This document shows positions 49,800-59,105 of a DNA stretch of 64,000 nt, piece after piece; the first letter of the stretch is position 1, and each line of letters starts with the position of its first letter. The position numbers and the translations under genes are program-made. Location: contig JAWKSY010000013.1 in NCBI GenBank assembly GCA_041402125.1, positions 1 to 64,000 on the forward strand, in the 5' to 3' direction. This DNA comes from JAWKSY01 sp041402125. GTDB taxonomy: Bacteria; Planctomycetota; GCA-002687715; DRQF01. Below the pieces are notes generated by a model. The model was given only the letters and a program-made list of their open reading frames with translations, made no database searches and had not been told where the DNA came from.

Positions 49800-50894
49800 T
49801 CAGACGACGTCGAAGTCGCCGAGCGTGTAGTACCAGTGGCGGTTGAGGTGACCCTCGGTCACCGTCGCGGGATCGTAGCTGTGCGCCACGAGCCGGAACT
49901 GCGTCGCCTCGAGATCGTAGTCGGCGTCCTCGAAGACGCGCGCCTCGTCGGCGACCGGGTTGAAGTAGGCGATGACCTTCTCCTGCCCGTCGCGCCGCGC
50001 GACGTGCTCGCAGAGCTTGAGCAGCGCGGGCGCCGCCCCCGGCGAGGCGTCGTCGACGAGCCACTCCGCGATCGCGAGCTGCGGCTGCCCGAGCCAGTCG
50101 CGGCGCGTCACCGCCAACCCCACGAGATGCCCGTCGGGCGTCCGGACGGCGTAGCTCTCGTACTTCCAGTTCGGGTTCGCGCGATAGCGCCAGTCGAGGT
50201 AGACGGCGTCGCGCTCGCAGATGACGTCGTGACGGGCCCGCACGCGGGCGAAGAGCGCCTCGTGCTCGGCGTCGAAGGTCTCGACGCGATGCGCCGAGTA
50301 GACCTCGCGGAGCGCGCGGATCGAGGGCGGGAGCTCGGGGAGTCCCTCCTCCGGCTCGACGCGCTTCGCGTGCACGTAGCTCTTCATCAGGGGCACGTAG
50401 TAGAGCGTCTGCACGCCGAGGCGATAGGCCGGCGGATTCGGCAGGCCGAACTGGACGAGCTCCTGATCGCGTCCGCCCAGCGCGTAGGCGAAGGCGAGGA
50501 GCGTGCGGCCGAAGACGCCCCGCTTCTTCAGGCCGGAGCGGCACTCCGGATGGACCATCGAGTCCACGATCTGCGCGAAGGTGAAGGTCTCGTCCCCGAC
50601 CTTCGCGCGGACGGGGAGACCGCAGAACTGGCTCACGACGCGGCCGTCGTCGAGCTTGCCGAGCCAGGCGTGGATGCCGTTGGGGTTGTCGCGGAAGGCC
50701 CAGTTCCACTGCTCGAGTCCGCGGTGGTCCCAGTGGAAGACGAGGTTCCAGCACTCGAGGATCGCCGCCTCGTCGCCGGGCTGATAGGGAGCGATGGTGA
50801 CCTTCCCCATCGCGGTGTCGACCTCGTAGACCGGGTCCTCGGTCTGGACGACGAAGTCGATCGGCTTGCGATCGGTGCCGCGAATGTCCGACAT
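49800..50894 (-). CDS. GNAT-family acetyltransferase-like protein
   Basis: Cytoplasmic protein of 364 residues with two GNAT-like halves. The first has VTIAPYQPGDEAAILECWNLVF, WAFRDNPNG and FAQIVDSMVHPECRSGLKKRGVF, the last resembling the acetyl-CoA loop (V.P..RgkG). The second part (about 195-364) has DWRYRANPNWKYESYAVRTPDGHLVGLAVTRR, typical of the paired GNAT proteins. The substrate is unknown. The start is ATG 50894 with GGAGGA 12 nt before it; the ORF continues upstream to 50963 without support. It follows the M14 peptidase gene on the same strand after 49 nt. Confidence 0.75.
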   Translation of the reverse strand: MSDIRGTDRKPIDFVVQTEDPVYEVDTAMGKVTIAPYQPGDEAAILECWNLVFHWDHRGLEQWNWAFRDNPNGIHAWLGKLDDGRVVSQFCGLPVRAKVGDETFTFAQIVDSMVHPECRSGLKKRGVFGRTLLAFAYALGGRDQELVQFGLPNPPAYRLGVQTLYYVPLMKSYVHAKRVEPEEGLPELPPSIRALREVYSAHRVETFDAEHEALFARVRARHDVICERDAVYLDWRYRANPNWKYESYAVRTPDGHLVGLAVTRRDWLGQPQLAIAEWLVDDASPGAAPALLKLCEHVARRDGQEKVIAYFNPVADEARVFEDADYDLEATQFRLVAHSYDPATVTEGHLNRHWYYTLGDFDVV

Positions 50895-50943
50895 GGCCCG
50901 AGTCCTCCGCTGCGCTCTCGCTGCCGGCGCCGATCCCCGCGGA

Positions 50944-53568
50944 TCAGTGCCCCTCGACCTCATCGTCGCCGCCGCCGCCCGTGGCCGCGCCGGAGAAGAA
51001 TATCGCGTTCATGAACATGCGGGTCGTGCCCAGCCAGTACCCGCGGAAGGCAGGGTCGTCGAGGATCCGCACCACCGCGCCCCGCCCCAGGCGGCGCAGG
51101 TTGACGGCGGCCGTGCCCGCGATCCGCGCGTCGTTCGCCGCCGAGGCGTAGCCCGCCATGCGGGGCGACTCCTTCGGATAGACGACGACGTCCGCGTAGT
51201 CCTGCGCGTCCCGCGGCATGACGGCGGAGCTCGTCTTGAAGAGGAAGAGCTCGCCGTCCTCGTAGCCGAAGCCGAGCGGGTGACTCGCGTCGATGAGCCC
51301 CCGGTAGATCGTGCCCGCCACGAGGCGCTCGGCGCGGCGCGCGCCCCGGTCGCTCCAGGCCGGCCGCGACTCGAAGTCCGGGTGTTCGGGCGGCGCGCTC
51401 TCGGCCGGCGACGACTTCCCCTTCTTCTCCTCGAGCTTCAGGATCTCGCGCCCGGCCCAGGCGCAGGCCCCCTCCGTCGCCACGAGCACGCCGCCGTCGC
51501 GGACCCAGGCCGCGAGGCGCTCGCGCGCGGTCGCGCCGAGGTCGGCGTGGCTGCCGCCGACGAGGACGATGTGCGAGTAGCGCCCCAGGCGGGCGCTCGC
51601 GACGCGCGCCGCGTCGAGGTGCGTCACCGGGAGGCCGATCCGCGCGTCCAGGAGGTGCCAGATCTCGCCGGCGTCGTAGGCCGAGACCGAGGCCCCCACG
51701 ACGAGCGCGACGGCGGGCGCGTCGACCGGGACGAGTCCGCCCGAGCCGAGGTCCGGTCCCTCCGGCGTCAGTCCGGTGCGGATCCCGTGGATCTCGATGC
51801 CGAGTCCCTCCTGCGCCCGCCCGACCGCGGCATCCGCGGCCGCGCGGTCCCGCCCCTGCACCCCGTAGGGCAGGACGATCGCCCCCGCCGCGAAGCGACG
51901 GAGCCCGTCGCCGGTCTCGGCCAGCAGCGGCGCCGTCGCGACGCGCGGCGCGAGCCCGGCCGCGAGGATCCGGGCCAGGAGGCGCGGCGCCTCCGAGTCG
52001 CGCCAGTCGAAGGCCAGCGCGACGTCGTCGTCCGCCCGGGTGATCCGACGCGTCGTCGGGGTGCGTGCGCTCGCGACCTCCCCCAGCAGCGTCTCGATCT
52101 TCGTCGCGGCGTCGATCTCGGCGAAGGGCATGTCGAAGGCCAGCGGCAGGGTCCAGGCGCTGACGTCGTAGAAGGTCGGATCGGTGAATTCGAGCCGGCG
52201 CTCGAAGAGCGAGCGCGCGAGCCGGTACTGCGGCTGGGCCGCCGGGACGACGTAGGCCGCCCCCTTCGTGTAGCTCCGCCCGCCGCTCTCGAAGTTGCGC
52301 GCGAGCGCGCGGACCTCGATCCGGTGCCGCGCGAGCAGCGCCCGCATCTCCTCCGTGCGGGAGGGATCCTCCATGTCCCCGAAGACCCAGCCCTTCACGG
52401 GGTCGGCGGCCGCCTCGAAGCGCGCGCTGCGGTAGAACTCCCGCTGCCAGGCGATCAGCGCCTCGCGCCGCGCGTGGGCGCCGGTCAGGGACGAGAAGCT
52501 GACGAGATACTGGTTCTCGATCGTTCGCGGGAAGCTCAGCTCCCCGTTCACTGACTCCTGGAGGTGCCCGCGGCTCGAGGCCTGCTCGAAGAGGATTCCC
52601 ACCCCGCCGTGCACGTCGGGGTAGGTCGAGCCCTTCCCGTAGTAGAAGTCGTCGAATCGCTCCTCGCTGAAGTAGAGCGTCCCGCGCCGGTCGAGCACCT
52701 TCGCGTGGTCGTTCGCCAGCTCGCGCGTCAGCTCCTGGTTCCGCGAGGGCGTGAGCGGATTCGTCCGGCTCGGCACGCCGGGCTGGAAGAAGAAGGTCGC
52801 GTCCGTCCCCATCTCGTGGTGGTCGGTCAACAGGTTCGGCCGCCAGCGATGGAACCACTCCAACCGCGCGCGACTCTCCGGGTGCGCGGCCAGCAGCCAG
52901 TCGCGATTCAGATCGAACCAGTAGTGATTCGTCCGGCCGCCCGGCCAGGGCTGTCGATGCTCGCGGTGCTCGGGATCCCCCACCAGCACCTGCCCGCGAT
53001 TCCCGTTCGCCCACTGGGCGAAGCGCGCGAAGCCGTCGGGATTCAGGCAGGGATCGAGGATCACCACCGTCCGCTCGAGCAGCGCCTCGGCCTCGGGCGA
53101 GCGATCGGCCGCGAGTCGCCAGGCCACGAGCGGCGCCGCGTTGCTCGCGCTCGGCTCGTCGCCGTGGACGCCGTAGCCCAGCCAGGCCACCAGCGTCTCC
53201 TCCCCGGGCGCCCCCTTCCCCTCGGGCCGGTCCGCCCAGGCGAGGTGCCGCTGCCGGATCTTCTCCAGATCGCGGTGATTGCCGGGCGAGGTGATGATCG
53301 CCAGCACGAGCGGCCGCCCCTCGTGCGTCTCCCCGATCCGCACCAGCGAGACGCGATCCGAGGCCTCGGCCAGCACCTCGAAGTAGCGCACGAGCTGGTC
53401 ATGCCTGAGGTGCCAGGTCCCCACGGGCCAGCCGAACACGCTCCGCGGCGTCGGCACCGCGGCGTCGAGCCGCGCCTCCTGACCAATCCGGACCTCGAGC
53501 GACGCCTCCGGCGCCTGCGCGGCCGCCGTCCCCATCGCGATCACCAAGAGAAGAATCGTCGCGCGCAC
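50944..53568 (-). CDS. Secreted zinc carboxypeptidase (M14 family)
   Basis: Exported metallopeptidase of 874 residues; signal peptide MRATILLLVIAMGTAAAQ. Zinc ligands: H135 and E138 in GVHGDEPS and a His at 250/251 in LLTDHHEMG. Substrate residues include LNPDG (175-179) and FDLNRDW (218-224). The glutamate base should lie near EERFDDFYYGKGSTY or GILFEQASSRG, the latter matching the usual late catalytic Glu region. The C-terminal 450 residues resemble a class-I-glutamine-amidotransferase-like fold (LVGGSHADLG, ERLAAWVRDGGVLVATEGA). The start is GTG 53568 with GGGAG upstream. It probably works on peptides outside the cytoplasm. Confidence 0.88.
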   Translation of the reverse strand: MRATILLLVIAMGTAAAQAPEASLEVRIGQEARLDAAVPTPRSVFGWPVGTWHLRHDQLVRYFEVLAEASDRVSLVRIGETHEGRPLVLAIITSPGNHRDLEKIRQRHLAWADRPEGKGAPGEETLVAWLGYGVHGDEPSASNAAPLVAWRLAADRSPEAEALLERTVVILDPCLNPDGFARFAQWANGNRGQVLVGDPEHREHRQPWPGGRTNHYWFDLNRDWLLAAHPESRARLEWFHRWRPNLLTDHHEMGTDATFFFQPGVPSRTNPLTPSRNQELTRELANDHAKVLDRRGTLYFSEERFDDFYYGKGSTYPDVHGGVGILFEQASSRGHLQESVNGELSFPRTIENQYLVSFSSLTGAHARREALIAWQREFYRSARFEAAADPVKGWVFGDMEDPSRTEEMRALLARHRIEVRALARNFESGGRSYTKGAAYVVPAAQPQYRLARSLFERRLEFTDPTFYDVSAWTLPLAFDMPFAEIDAATKIETLLGEVASARTPTTRRITRADDDVALAFDWRDSEAPRLLARILAAGLAPRVATAPLLAETGDGLRRFAAGAIVLPYGVQGRDRAAADAAVGRAQEGLGIEIHGIRTGLTPEGPDLGSGGLVPVDAPAVALVVGASVSAYDAGEIWHLLDARIGLPVTHLDAARVASARLGRYSHIVLVGGSHADLGATARERLAAWVRDGGVLVATEGACAWAGREILKLEEKKGKSSPAESAPPEHPDFESRPAWSDRGARRAERLVAGTIYRGLIDASHPLGFGYEDGELFLFKTSSAVMPRDAQDYADVVVYPKESPRMAGYASAANDARIAGTAAVNLRRLGRGAVVRILDDPAFRGYWLGTTRMFMNAIFFSGAATGGGGDDEVEGH

Positions 53569-53643
53569 GGCCCGGCTCCCATCGACTCGATGGAGAGCAT
53601 CCTATCCGCCCGCTTCCGGGGGGTCACCCGCGACGGGCCGCGC

Positions 53644-53853
53644 TCACTTCCGGCCGCCGGTCATCGCGAGTCCGAGCCCGGCCAGCACCGCCACCGCCCC
53701 GCTCGCGAGATACCACACCGCCTCGTCCGTCGGCGTCCCGTCGATCGCCTCCTTCACCTCCGACGCGAAGGAGTCCTTCGCCCGGAAGCCGTAGACCAGC
53801 AGCACCACCCCGCCCAGAACCAGGGCGGCCCCCAACAACTTCCGCTTGCTCAT
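53644..53853 (-). CDS. DUF3185-family small membrane protein
   Basis: 69-residue protein with two transmembrane helices (KLLGAALVLGGVVLLVYGF and VWYLASGAVAVLAGLGLAM) and a short loop containing KDSFASEVKEAIDGTPTDEA, the pattern of the DUF3185 family. Function is unknown. The start ATG 53853 has GAGGAGG 5 nt upstream. It lies 75 nt ahead of the M14 peptidase gene on the same strand and next to the low-GC segment. Confidence 0.8.
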   Translation of the reverse strand: MSKRKLLGAALVLGGVVLLVYGFRAKDSFASEVKEAIDGTPTDEAVWYLASGAVAVLAGLGLAMTGGRK

Positions 53854-54094
53854 CCGTTCCTCCTCTCGGGCGCACTGGAGCGTAGCACCTAACGTCCTGC
53901 GGCGGCCCCAACTACCGACGGAATCGCCCCGACGTCAGCGTCGAGCCCCCTCACGCCCTCGGCAGTCAGCGAGAATGGTGCATACGCGTCCAGCGGTGTT
54001 GGCAATCATAGAATGCTACGCGGGGTCAACGCGGCTGAGACCATATAGTCCGCGACTCTCGTCCACTTCGCATCGTTGATGGAGTCCAGCCGGC
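53854..54094. other. Gap at the left edge of the lower-GC segment
   Basis: 241 nt without a supported gene. Base composition shifts here: from about 53890 onward the sequence has more A and T than the flanks, which marks the start of the segment around the DUF3883 gene. No direct repeats or attachment-site pattern could be seen by eye. Confidence 0.4.
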
Positions 54095-55327
54095 ATGCAC
54101 ATTTCACCCTACGAGTTTCGGGGAGCCTACGAGCGCTTCCAATCCATCGAGGAAGCTGAGAGTGGCAATCGGCTGCAGAGTTTCGCGGATCCGAATTCGG
54201 CTGCATCGAAAGGAGAGGGCTACAAGCGAGCAATTCACGAGAATGCTCGTCGTGCCCTGACGCTCGAGGACTGGAGCGAGAGGTCAATCGGTTCGGGTGA
54301 GATTCTCGAGAAGGTCGTTGCAGCAATTGCTCTTGAAGGCAACAACCTCGTCCAGTGGCAGCCGCGCCAAGGCCCGAAGAGCCGAGCCCACCACCGCATG
54401 CTGGAAGCCCGGCAGGACGACCAGAAGCGCGCTCATATCGAGACACTCTTGTTCGGTCTCTATCGCAATAGGCGAACTGACGAGGCGACCTTCGAAGGTC
54501 TGGTTGGATTGTGCGGCAAGCGATACGAGCTACTCGCCTACTTGTACTTCCTCGCGGACTCGCACCGGTTTCTCCCGATTCGCACGAGTACTTTCGACCG
54601 CGTCCTGCGTGACCTCGGCGCAAATTTGACCACGAGGGGTCGATGCGAGTGGGGCAACTACCAGGCGTTTCTCGATATCATGCGCGAAATTCAGGAGGAG
54701 TTGCGCCACGCCGGCATCCGTGACGCCACGCTCCTCGATGCCCACTCATTTTGCTGGATTCTCGGGACGACCGACACCTCGGAAGCGGCAAGCCGATCAC
54801 CCTTGATCCACCCGTTCGATGGGCACTTCTGCACTGAGGGTCCGTCGAACAGGTTCGAACGGCGCGACGACGCTCCGGTCGTCGACCAGAGTCGGTTGGA
54901 CTCACTCAAGCGCGACGCCGGAAGGCGCGCGGAGCTGATCGCATTCGAAGCGGAGTCGGCGAAGCTTCGTACTTCAGGTCGGCCAGACCTCGCGGACGCA
55001 GTTGAGCTCGTCTCTGACCGCCCCGGCCTCGGGTTTGATCTTCGTTCCTTCGAGACCGATGGAACCGAGAAGCAGATCGAGGTCAAGAATATCTCGGGGA
55101 GCCCTCGGTTCTTTCTCACCCATTCAGAGTGGCTGAATAGCAGAGCACGCCCGAACTACTGGTTCTATCTCGTCAAGGAAGACACACCGCCATCGGTCAT
55201 GGCGCTACCCGCTGGCGACGTTCGACCCGAACATCTTCAGCCTTCCGAGTACATGGTCTCCTTCAATCAGCTAGGCTCGACTTCCATCGCCTTCTCGAAT
55301 CGCGGCGACCAATCGACGATCCCATGA
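54095..55327 (+). CDS. DUF3883 domain protein, putative nuclease, lower GC than surroundings
   Basis: 410-residue protein, no signal or membrane helix. The C-terminal domain is DUF3883: RRAELIAFEAESAKLR (about 276-291), LVSDRPGLGFDLRSFETDGTEKQIEVKNISG (about 304-334) and HSEWLNSRARPNYWFYLVK. D313 of FDLRS and E329-x-K331 of IEVK form a PD-(D/E)xK-like set, so nuclease activity is plausible. DUF3883 domains are often found in restriction and defence-related proteins. The N-terminal 250 residues are not recognised. Base composition is clearly lower in GC than neighbours (lines sampled by eye at 53-60% against about 70%), and codons ending in A or T are frequent, suggesting horizontal transfer. 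The start is ATG 54095. No partner gene is seen. Confidence 0.8.
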   Translation: MHISPYEFRGAYERFQSIEEAESGNRLQSFADPNSAASKGEGYKRAIHENARRALTLEDWSERSIGSGEILEKVVAAIALEGNNLVQWQPRQGPKSRAHHRMLEARQDDQKRAHIETLLFGLYRNRRTDEATFEGLVGLCGKRYELLAYLYFLADSHRFLPIRTSTFDRVLRDLGANLTTRGRCEWGNYQAFLDIMREIQEELRHAGIRDATLLDAHSFCWILGTTDTSEAASRSPLIHPFDGHFCTEGPSNRFERRDDAPVVDQSRLDSLKRDAGRRAELIAFEAESAKLRTSGRPDLADAVELVSDRPGLGFDLRSFETDGTEKQIEVKNISGSPRFFLTHSEWLNSRARPNYWFYLVKEDTPPSVMALPAGDVRPEHLQPSEYMVSFNQLGSTSIAFSNRGDQSTIP

Positions 55328-55784
55328 TGTCCTACGCTCATGGACGATGCCCTGCGCGATTGGACTCATTCCGACGATCTTCATCGCTTGGACCGTGAGG
55401 TTCTGATTCTGCAGGGAGAGACGGGCCACATGCTCGGAGATGAAGGCGAAGCTGAGCAACACCAAGGGCCTTGCCCCTGCTTCGGTTCCCGACCCGAGAA
55501 GCGCTCTTTCGCCGAGCGCAAGAGACGACACCCGAAGATGGAGAATAGGAGGGAGGCAGCGGGCGACTGAATCCGCTGCCTCCCCGGTTCGGTTCATTCG
55601 GCGAAGACCCGCTCCCGACCGCTCCGCCTTCCGAACCGACCGCGCCGGCCCCGAGGGGTCGGGCGCAAGGACTGATACGGGGGCGGCGGCCGAGTGATGG
55701 AAGAATCGCCGCGATTCACGCTCCGTGCGGGCAAAATCGCGGCGGTCCGTGGGCGGGGTCGATGCGAGGCGCGGAGCCGTGTCG
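55328..55784. other. 457-nt gap: tail of the lower-GC segment, with a long hairpin
   Basis: Two overlapping opposite-strand open frames (55340-55570 plus, 55271-55597 minus) show no recognisable protein pattern and are not called. A perfect 11-bp hairpin (GGAGGCAGCGG/CCGCTGCCTCC) lies at 55552-55583. GC returns to the local norm after about 55600. Confidence 0.4.
55552..55583. repeat. Inverted repeat with 11-bp arms at the edge of the lower-GC segment
   Basis: GGAGGCAGCGG and CCGCTGCCTCC are exact complements around a 10-nt loop. No T-run follows. It may be a terminator remnant or a mobile-element end; position at the composition boundary is the only hint. Confidence 0.45.
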
Positions 55785-56546
55785 TCAGTCCGCGCTGACG
55801 CGAACCGCGGAGTGGAGGTCGTTCCAGAGGTCCTGGCGGGCCTCGAGGGCGCGGAGGGCGACGGACTCGGCGCGCTCGCGGTGCTCGGGGGCGGCGGCGA
55901 GGAGGCGGTCGACGAGGGCGTGGGCGCGGGGGCCGTGGTCCTCGCCGTCGACCGCGATGTGGCGCTCGAGGTAGGCGAGGAGGGTCGGGCAGGCGAGGCC
56001 GCCCGCGGCGAGCTCGCGCACGATGGGCGCGAAGAGGCGCGGGATGATGGACTCGCGCGCGCGGAGGAAGACGGCGGCGCGGACGGCGAGGGGTTCGTCG
56101 AGGACCTCGGCGCTGACGAGGAGGAAGCGGCGGGCCGGCTCGGGAATGGCGGGGGCGCCGCGGGCGGCCTCGGCGAGCGGGGCGCCGCGCTGGAGGACGG
56201 CGAGGAGGGAGCGGATGCCGGCGAGGCTCGCGCCCATCTCCTCCATCGCCTCGAGGTACCAGGCGAAGTGCGAGAGGTAGCGGCCGGGGGCGACCTCGTC
56301 GGTCTCCTCGTCGAGCACGATCTCGTTCACGAAGCGCGCGGCCTCGGGATCGCGCGGCGGGGTCCAGGGGAGGGTCGTCCCGCAGAGGTCCGCCTGGAGG
56401 CTCTTCAGCAGGCTCATGAAGTCCCACACCGCGTAGACGTGGTGCTCCATGAAGATGCGCACGCTCTCGGCGTCGCGGAGCGAGCGGGAGAGCGGGTGGT
56501 CCGCGAGGGTGGTCGCGAGGTCGAAGCTCGGGGCGGGGGATTTCAT
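55785..56546 (-). CDS. DUF3050 (heme-oxygenase-like fold) protein
   Basis: 253-residue helical protein matching the DUF3050 pattern closely: DHPLSRSLRDAESVRIFMEHHVYAVWDFMSLLKSLQADL, PWTPPRDPEAARFVNEIVLDEETDE, SHFAWYLEAMEEMGA and a late RESIIPRLFAPIVRELAA. The family is related to iron-containing heme-oxygenase-like oxidases; EHH, the NEIVLDEE glutamates and H-rich helices could hold a di-iron centre, but this is inference. No reaction is assigned. The start is ATG 56546; the ORF above it is antisense noise. It lies 107 nt downstream of the ClC gene on the same strand. Confidence 0.85.
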   Translation of the reverse strand: MKSPAPSFDLATTLADHPLSRSLRDAESVRIFMEHHVYAVWDFMSLLKSLQADLCGTTLPWTPPRDPEAARFVNEIVLDEETDEVAPGRYLSHFAWYLEAMEEMGASLAGIRSLLAVLQRGAPLAEAARGAPAIPEPARRFLLVSAEVLDEPLAVRAAVFLRARESIIPRLFAPIVRELAAGGLACPTLLAYLERHIAVDGEDHGPRAHALVDRLLAAAPEHRERAESVALRALEARQDLWNDLHSAVRVSAD

Positions 56547-56653
56547 GAGCGAAGGTAGCACCCCGGCGGGGCCCCGGGAGGCGACAGGACGTCGCATCCC
56601 CGGGGTCTGAGGGCTTTCCCCGACCCCCACCGCCGGGGGTCTTCCCGGGGGAC

Positions 56654-58537
56654 CTACTCGGGCGAGAGGCGAGCCTGGTAGGCGCGGGTGATGGCGCGGC
56701 GGCGGAGCATGCCGATGAGCCGCGTCGGATCCTCGGGATCGACGACCGGGAGCTCGTCGATGTTCTTGGTGTTGAAGCGCTCGAGCGCGGTGTGGAGATC
56801 GTCGGTCGGCGCGACCGAGATGATCTGCGTCGTCATGATGTCGGCCGCGACGGCGAGACGGTGCAGCGAGTCGTCGTAGGTGAAGCTGCGCACGTCGTGG
56901 GCGGAGAAGATCCCGACGAGCCGGCCCTCGGGGCCGTCGAGCACCGGGAAGTAATCGGCGTGCGTGTCGGCGACGAGCTTCAAGACGTCTCCGAGCGGGG
57001 CGCCCATCGTCACCGTCGGGAAGCTGCGCTCGCTCTCCATCACCTGCGCGACCGTCATGTCCTGCAGGAGCGGCACGCGGAAGAGACCGCGATGCGCGGG
57101 CGAGTCGGCCTTCGTGCGGGGCTGGCCCGAGTAGAGCGCGACCGACGACGTGAGCGTGAAGGTGATCATGCAGACCCAGATCGCGGGAAGCAGCAGCTCG
57201 TGCGATCCGGTGATCTCGCTGACGATGATGATCGTCGAGAGCGGCGTCTTCGCCGCCCCCGCGAAGAAGCCGCACATGCCGACGAGGACGAAGGAGGCGA
57301 GCTCGAACTGCGCCGGATCGCCGGCGATGCCGAGCTCGTGGCAGGCGATGCCCACCGCCCCGCCGAGACAGCCGCCGACGACCATGCCGGGGCCGAAGAA
57401 GCCGCCGCTGCCGCCCGAGCCGATGCTGAGCGTCGTCGTCAGGAGCTTGCCGAGGGCCACCGCGAGGAAGAGACCGGCGCCGCTCCAGCCGACGACGTTC
57501 TCGGAGAAGCCCTCCTGGAGCATCCCGTAGCCGAGCGCCATCACGTTGAGGGCGCGCTCGTCGTCGAGCGCCTTCCAGAGCCCGATCGCGATCAGGCCCA
57601 CCGCGAGACCGCCGGCGGCGGCGCGCAGCGCCGGCGCGACGCGGATCTTCTTCAGGGCGCGGCAGGTCCCGTGGAAGAAGGGCATGAAGCCGAGGATCAC
57701 GACGGCGATCACGAGCCCCATGATCGTGTAGGCGCCGAGCTGGCGCGGATCGTCGAAGCGCGGCGGCTCCGCCAGGGCGAACAGGCTCGTGAAGGAGCCG
57801 AACCAGGCCCCGCAGAGGCAGTAGGCGGCGGTCACGGAGACGAAGCTCGGGAGGATGACCTCGGACTCGAGCTCGGCGTCGCGGTAGAGGATCTCCGCCG
57901 CGAAGATCGCGCCGGCGAGGGGGGCGCGGAAGACCGCGGCCACGCCGGCGCCCATGCCGGCGGCGAGGAGGATGCGGCGCTGGCGACCGCCGAGGTGCAG
58001 CTTCTCGGCGAGGAGCGCGCCGACGCCGGCGCCGATCTGGGCGATCGGACCCTCGCGACCGCCGCTGCCGCCCGAGCCGAGCGTCAGCGCGGTGGCGAGC
58101 ATCTTCAGGAGCGGGACGCGCGCGCGCATGTGGCCGCCGCCCTGGTGGTAGGCGGCGATGGCGGCGTCGGTGCCCTTGCCCGCCACCTCCGGCGCGAAGC
58201 GGGCGGCGATCCAGCCCGCGAGGCCGCCGCCGATCGTCGGCAGGAGCAACAGCATCCAGGGACGGATCGCGGCGGGATGGGCGTGCTCGAGGATGTCGGG
58301 CTCGCCCGCCGGCGCCTGGGGCGAGTAGCCGGCGAGTCCGCGGAGCCCGAACTCGAGGGAGAACTGCCAGATGTACTCGAAGACGATCGCGGCCAGGCCC
58401 GCGAGGAGACCGACGATCGCGGAGAGCGCGATCATCTTGCCGGCGCTCAGCCAGACGCGGCGCCGGGAGCCGCGCGCCGCGCGGCCGGACACGGAGCCGG
58501 CGTCGCCCTCCCGCGTCCCTTCTGCTGTCTCGGACAT
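56654..58537 (-). CDS. ClC-type chloride channel/transporter with CBS pair
   Basis: Voltage-gated ClC-family anion channel or H+/Cl- exchanger, 627 residues with about ten membrane helices. Selectivity motifs are present: GSGGSGGREGPIAQIG (the GREGP loop) and SIGSGGSGGFFGPGMVVGG (GxFxP). The C-terminus (about 480-620) holds two CBS domains: MTVAQVMESERSFPTVTMGAPLGDVL and VAADIMTTQIISVAPTDDLHTALERF, which in relatives bind adenine nucleotides. The start is ATG 58537, which shares one base with the upstream zinc-ribbon gene stop (TGATG), so the two are translationally coupled. Ends just before the DUF3050 gene. Confidence 0.92.
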   Translation of the reverse strand: MSETAEGTREGDAGSVSGRAARGSRRRVWLSAGKMIALSAIVGLLAGLAAIVFEYIWQFSLEFGLRGLAGYSPQAPAGEPDILEHAHPAAIRPWMLLLLPTIGGGLAGWIAARFAPEVAGKGTDAAIAAYHQGGGHMRARVPLLKMLATALTLGSGGSGGREGPIAQIGAGVGALLAEKLHLGGRQRRILLAAGMGAGVAAVFRAPLAGAIFAAEILYRDAELESEVILPSFVSVTAAYCLCGAWFGSFTSLFALAEPPRFDDPRQLGAYTIMGLVIAVVILGFMPFFHGTCRALKKIRVAPALRAAAGGLAVGLIAIGLWKALDDERALNVMALGYGMLQEGFSENVVGWSGAGLFLAVALGKLLTTTLSIGSGGSGGFFGPGMVVGGCLGGAVGIACHELGIAGDPAQFELASFVLVGMCGFFAGAAKTPLSTIIIVSEITGSHELLLPAIWVCMITFTLTSSVALYSGQPRTKADSPAHRGLFRVPLLQDMTVAQVMESERSFPTVTMGAPLGDVLKLVADTHADYFPVLDGPEGRLVGIFSAHDVRSFTYDDSLHRLAVAADIMTTQIISVAPTDDLHTALERFNTKNIDELPVVDPEDPTRLIGMLRRRAITRAYQARLSPE

Positions 58538-58866
58538 CAATCCCAGAAGAGCTTGCGGGGGTCGCCCTCGTCGGGATCGATCCCCTTCTTCTTCTGCTCC
58601 TCGACCTTCTTCTTCATCTCGCCGAAGAGGGCGTCGAGCTTCGACTCCGACTCCCGCTGCTCCTCGCGCGCGCGCTCGAAGGCGCGCGCGGCCTCGTCCT
58701 CGCGGGAATGGGCGCGCTTGACCGCGTCGTCGAAGATCTCGGCCTTGTCCTTCTCCGGCGCTTCCAGGTCGACGAAGCGCTTGTGGGAGATGACCTTCTC
58801 CCGGCTCACGTCGATCTCGAGCTCGCCCCGGCACCCGGGGCACTTGACGGTGATGATGGACTTCAT
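58537..58866 (-). CDS. Small zinc-ribbon-like protein with coiled coil
   Basis: 109-residue protein. One CPGC motif at 9-12 (KSIITVKCPGCRGELEID) looks like a half zinc ribbon, normally metal-binding with a partner; no second CxxC exists in the chain, so it may dimerise. The rest is a charged helical segment (RAHSREDEAARAFERAREEQRESESKLDALFGEMKKKVEEQKK) that should form a coiled coil. It ends with KLFWD. ATG 58866 is chosen as the first residue of the conserved-looking part; its ribosome site is weak. It is coupled to the ClC gene (TGATG), which suggests linked expression but not a known function. Confidence 0.7.
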   Translation of the reverse strand: MKSIITVKCPGCRGELEIDVSREKVISHKRFVDLEAPEKDKAEIFDDAVKRAHSREDEAARAFERAREEQRESESKLDALFGEMKKKVEEQKKKGIDPDEGDPRKLFWD

Positions 58867-59105
58867 GAGGTCGATGATACGCCGCGCGGGTGCGGCTTCC
58901 AGCGTCCGGAGCGCCGCCCGCCGCCCTCGGGACCGGCCGCCGGGCCCGGATTCGGCCCCTCTCCGGTCCTGCGGGCCGACCCGGGGGCCCGGCGCCCCCG
59001 GGGGCGGGGACTGCATTTTTTCCCGGTCGGGCTCAGGTCGGGGGCGTCCGCCGGTCGATCAGCGGAGGGAGTGAACAGACCCGCATCCGCCGGGAGGAGA
59101 GAAGC
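58867..59105. other. Divergent promoter region
   Basis: 239 nt between the zinc-ribbon gene and the methyltransferase gene, transcribed apart. It contains GC-rich inverted stretches (CCCGGGGGCCCGG near 58980) and a short T-run (59017-59022). Promoters for both genes must lie here, but no hexamer pair is convincing. Confidence 0.35.

Noticed and set aside
55271..55597. Small overlapping open frames (108 aa minus, 76 aa plus at 55340-55570)
   Set aside because: Neither has a recognisable pattern or a clear ribosome site, and they cover each other. They may be remnants in an acquired segment but cannot be supported.
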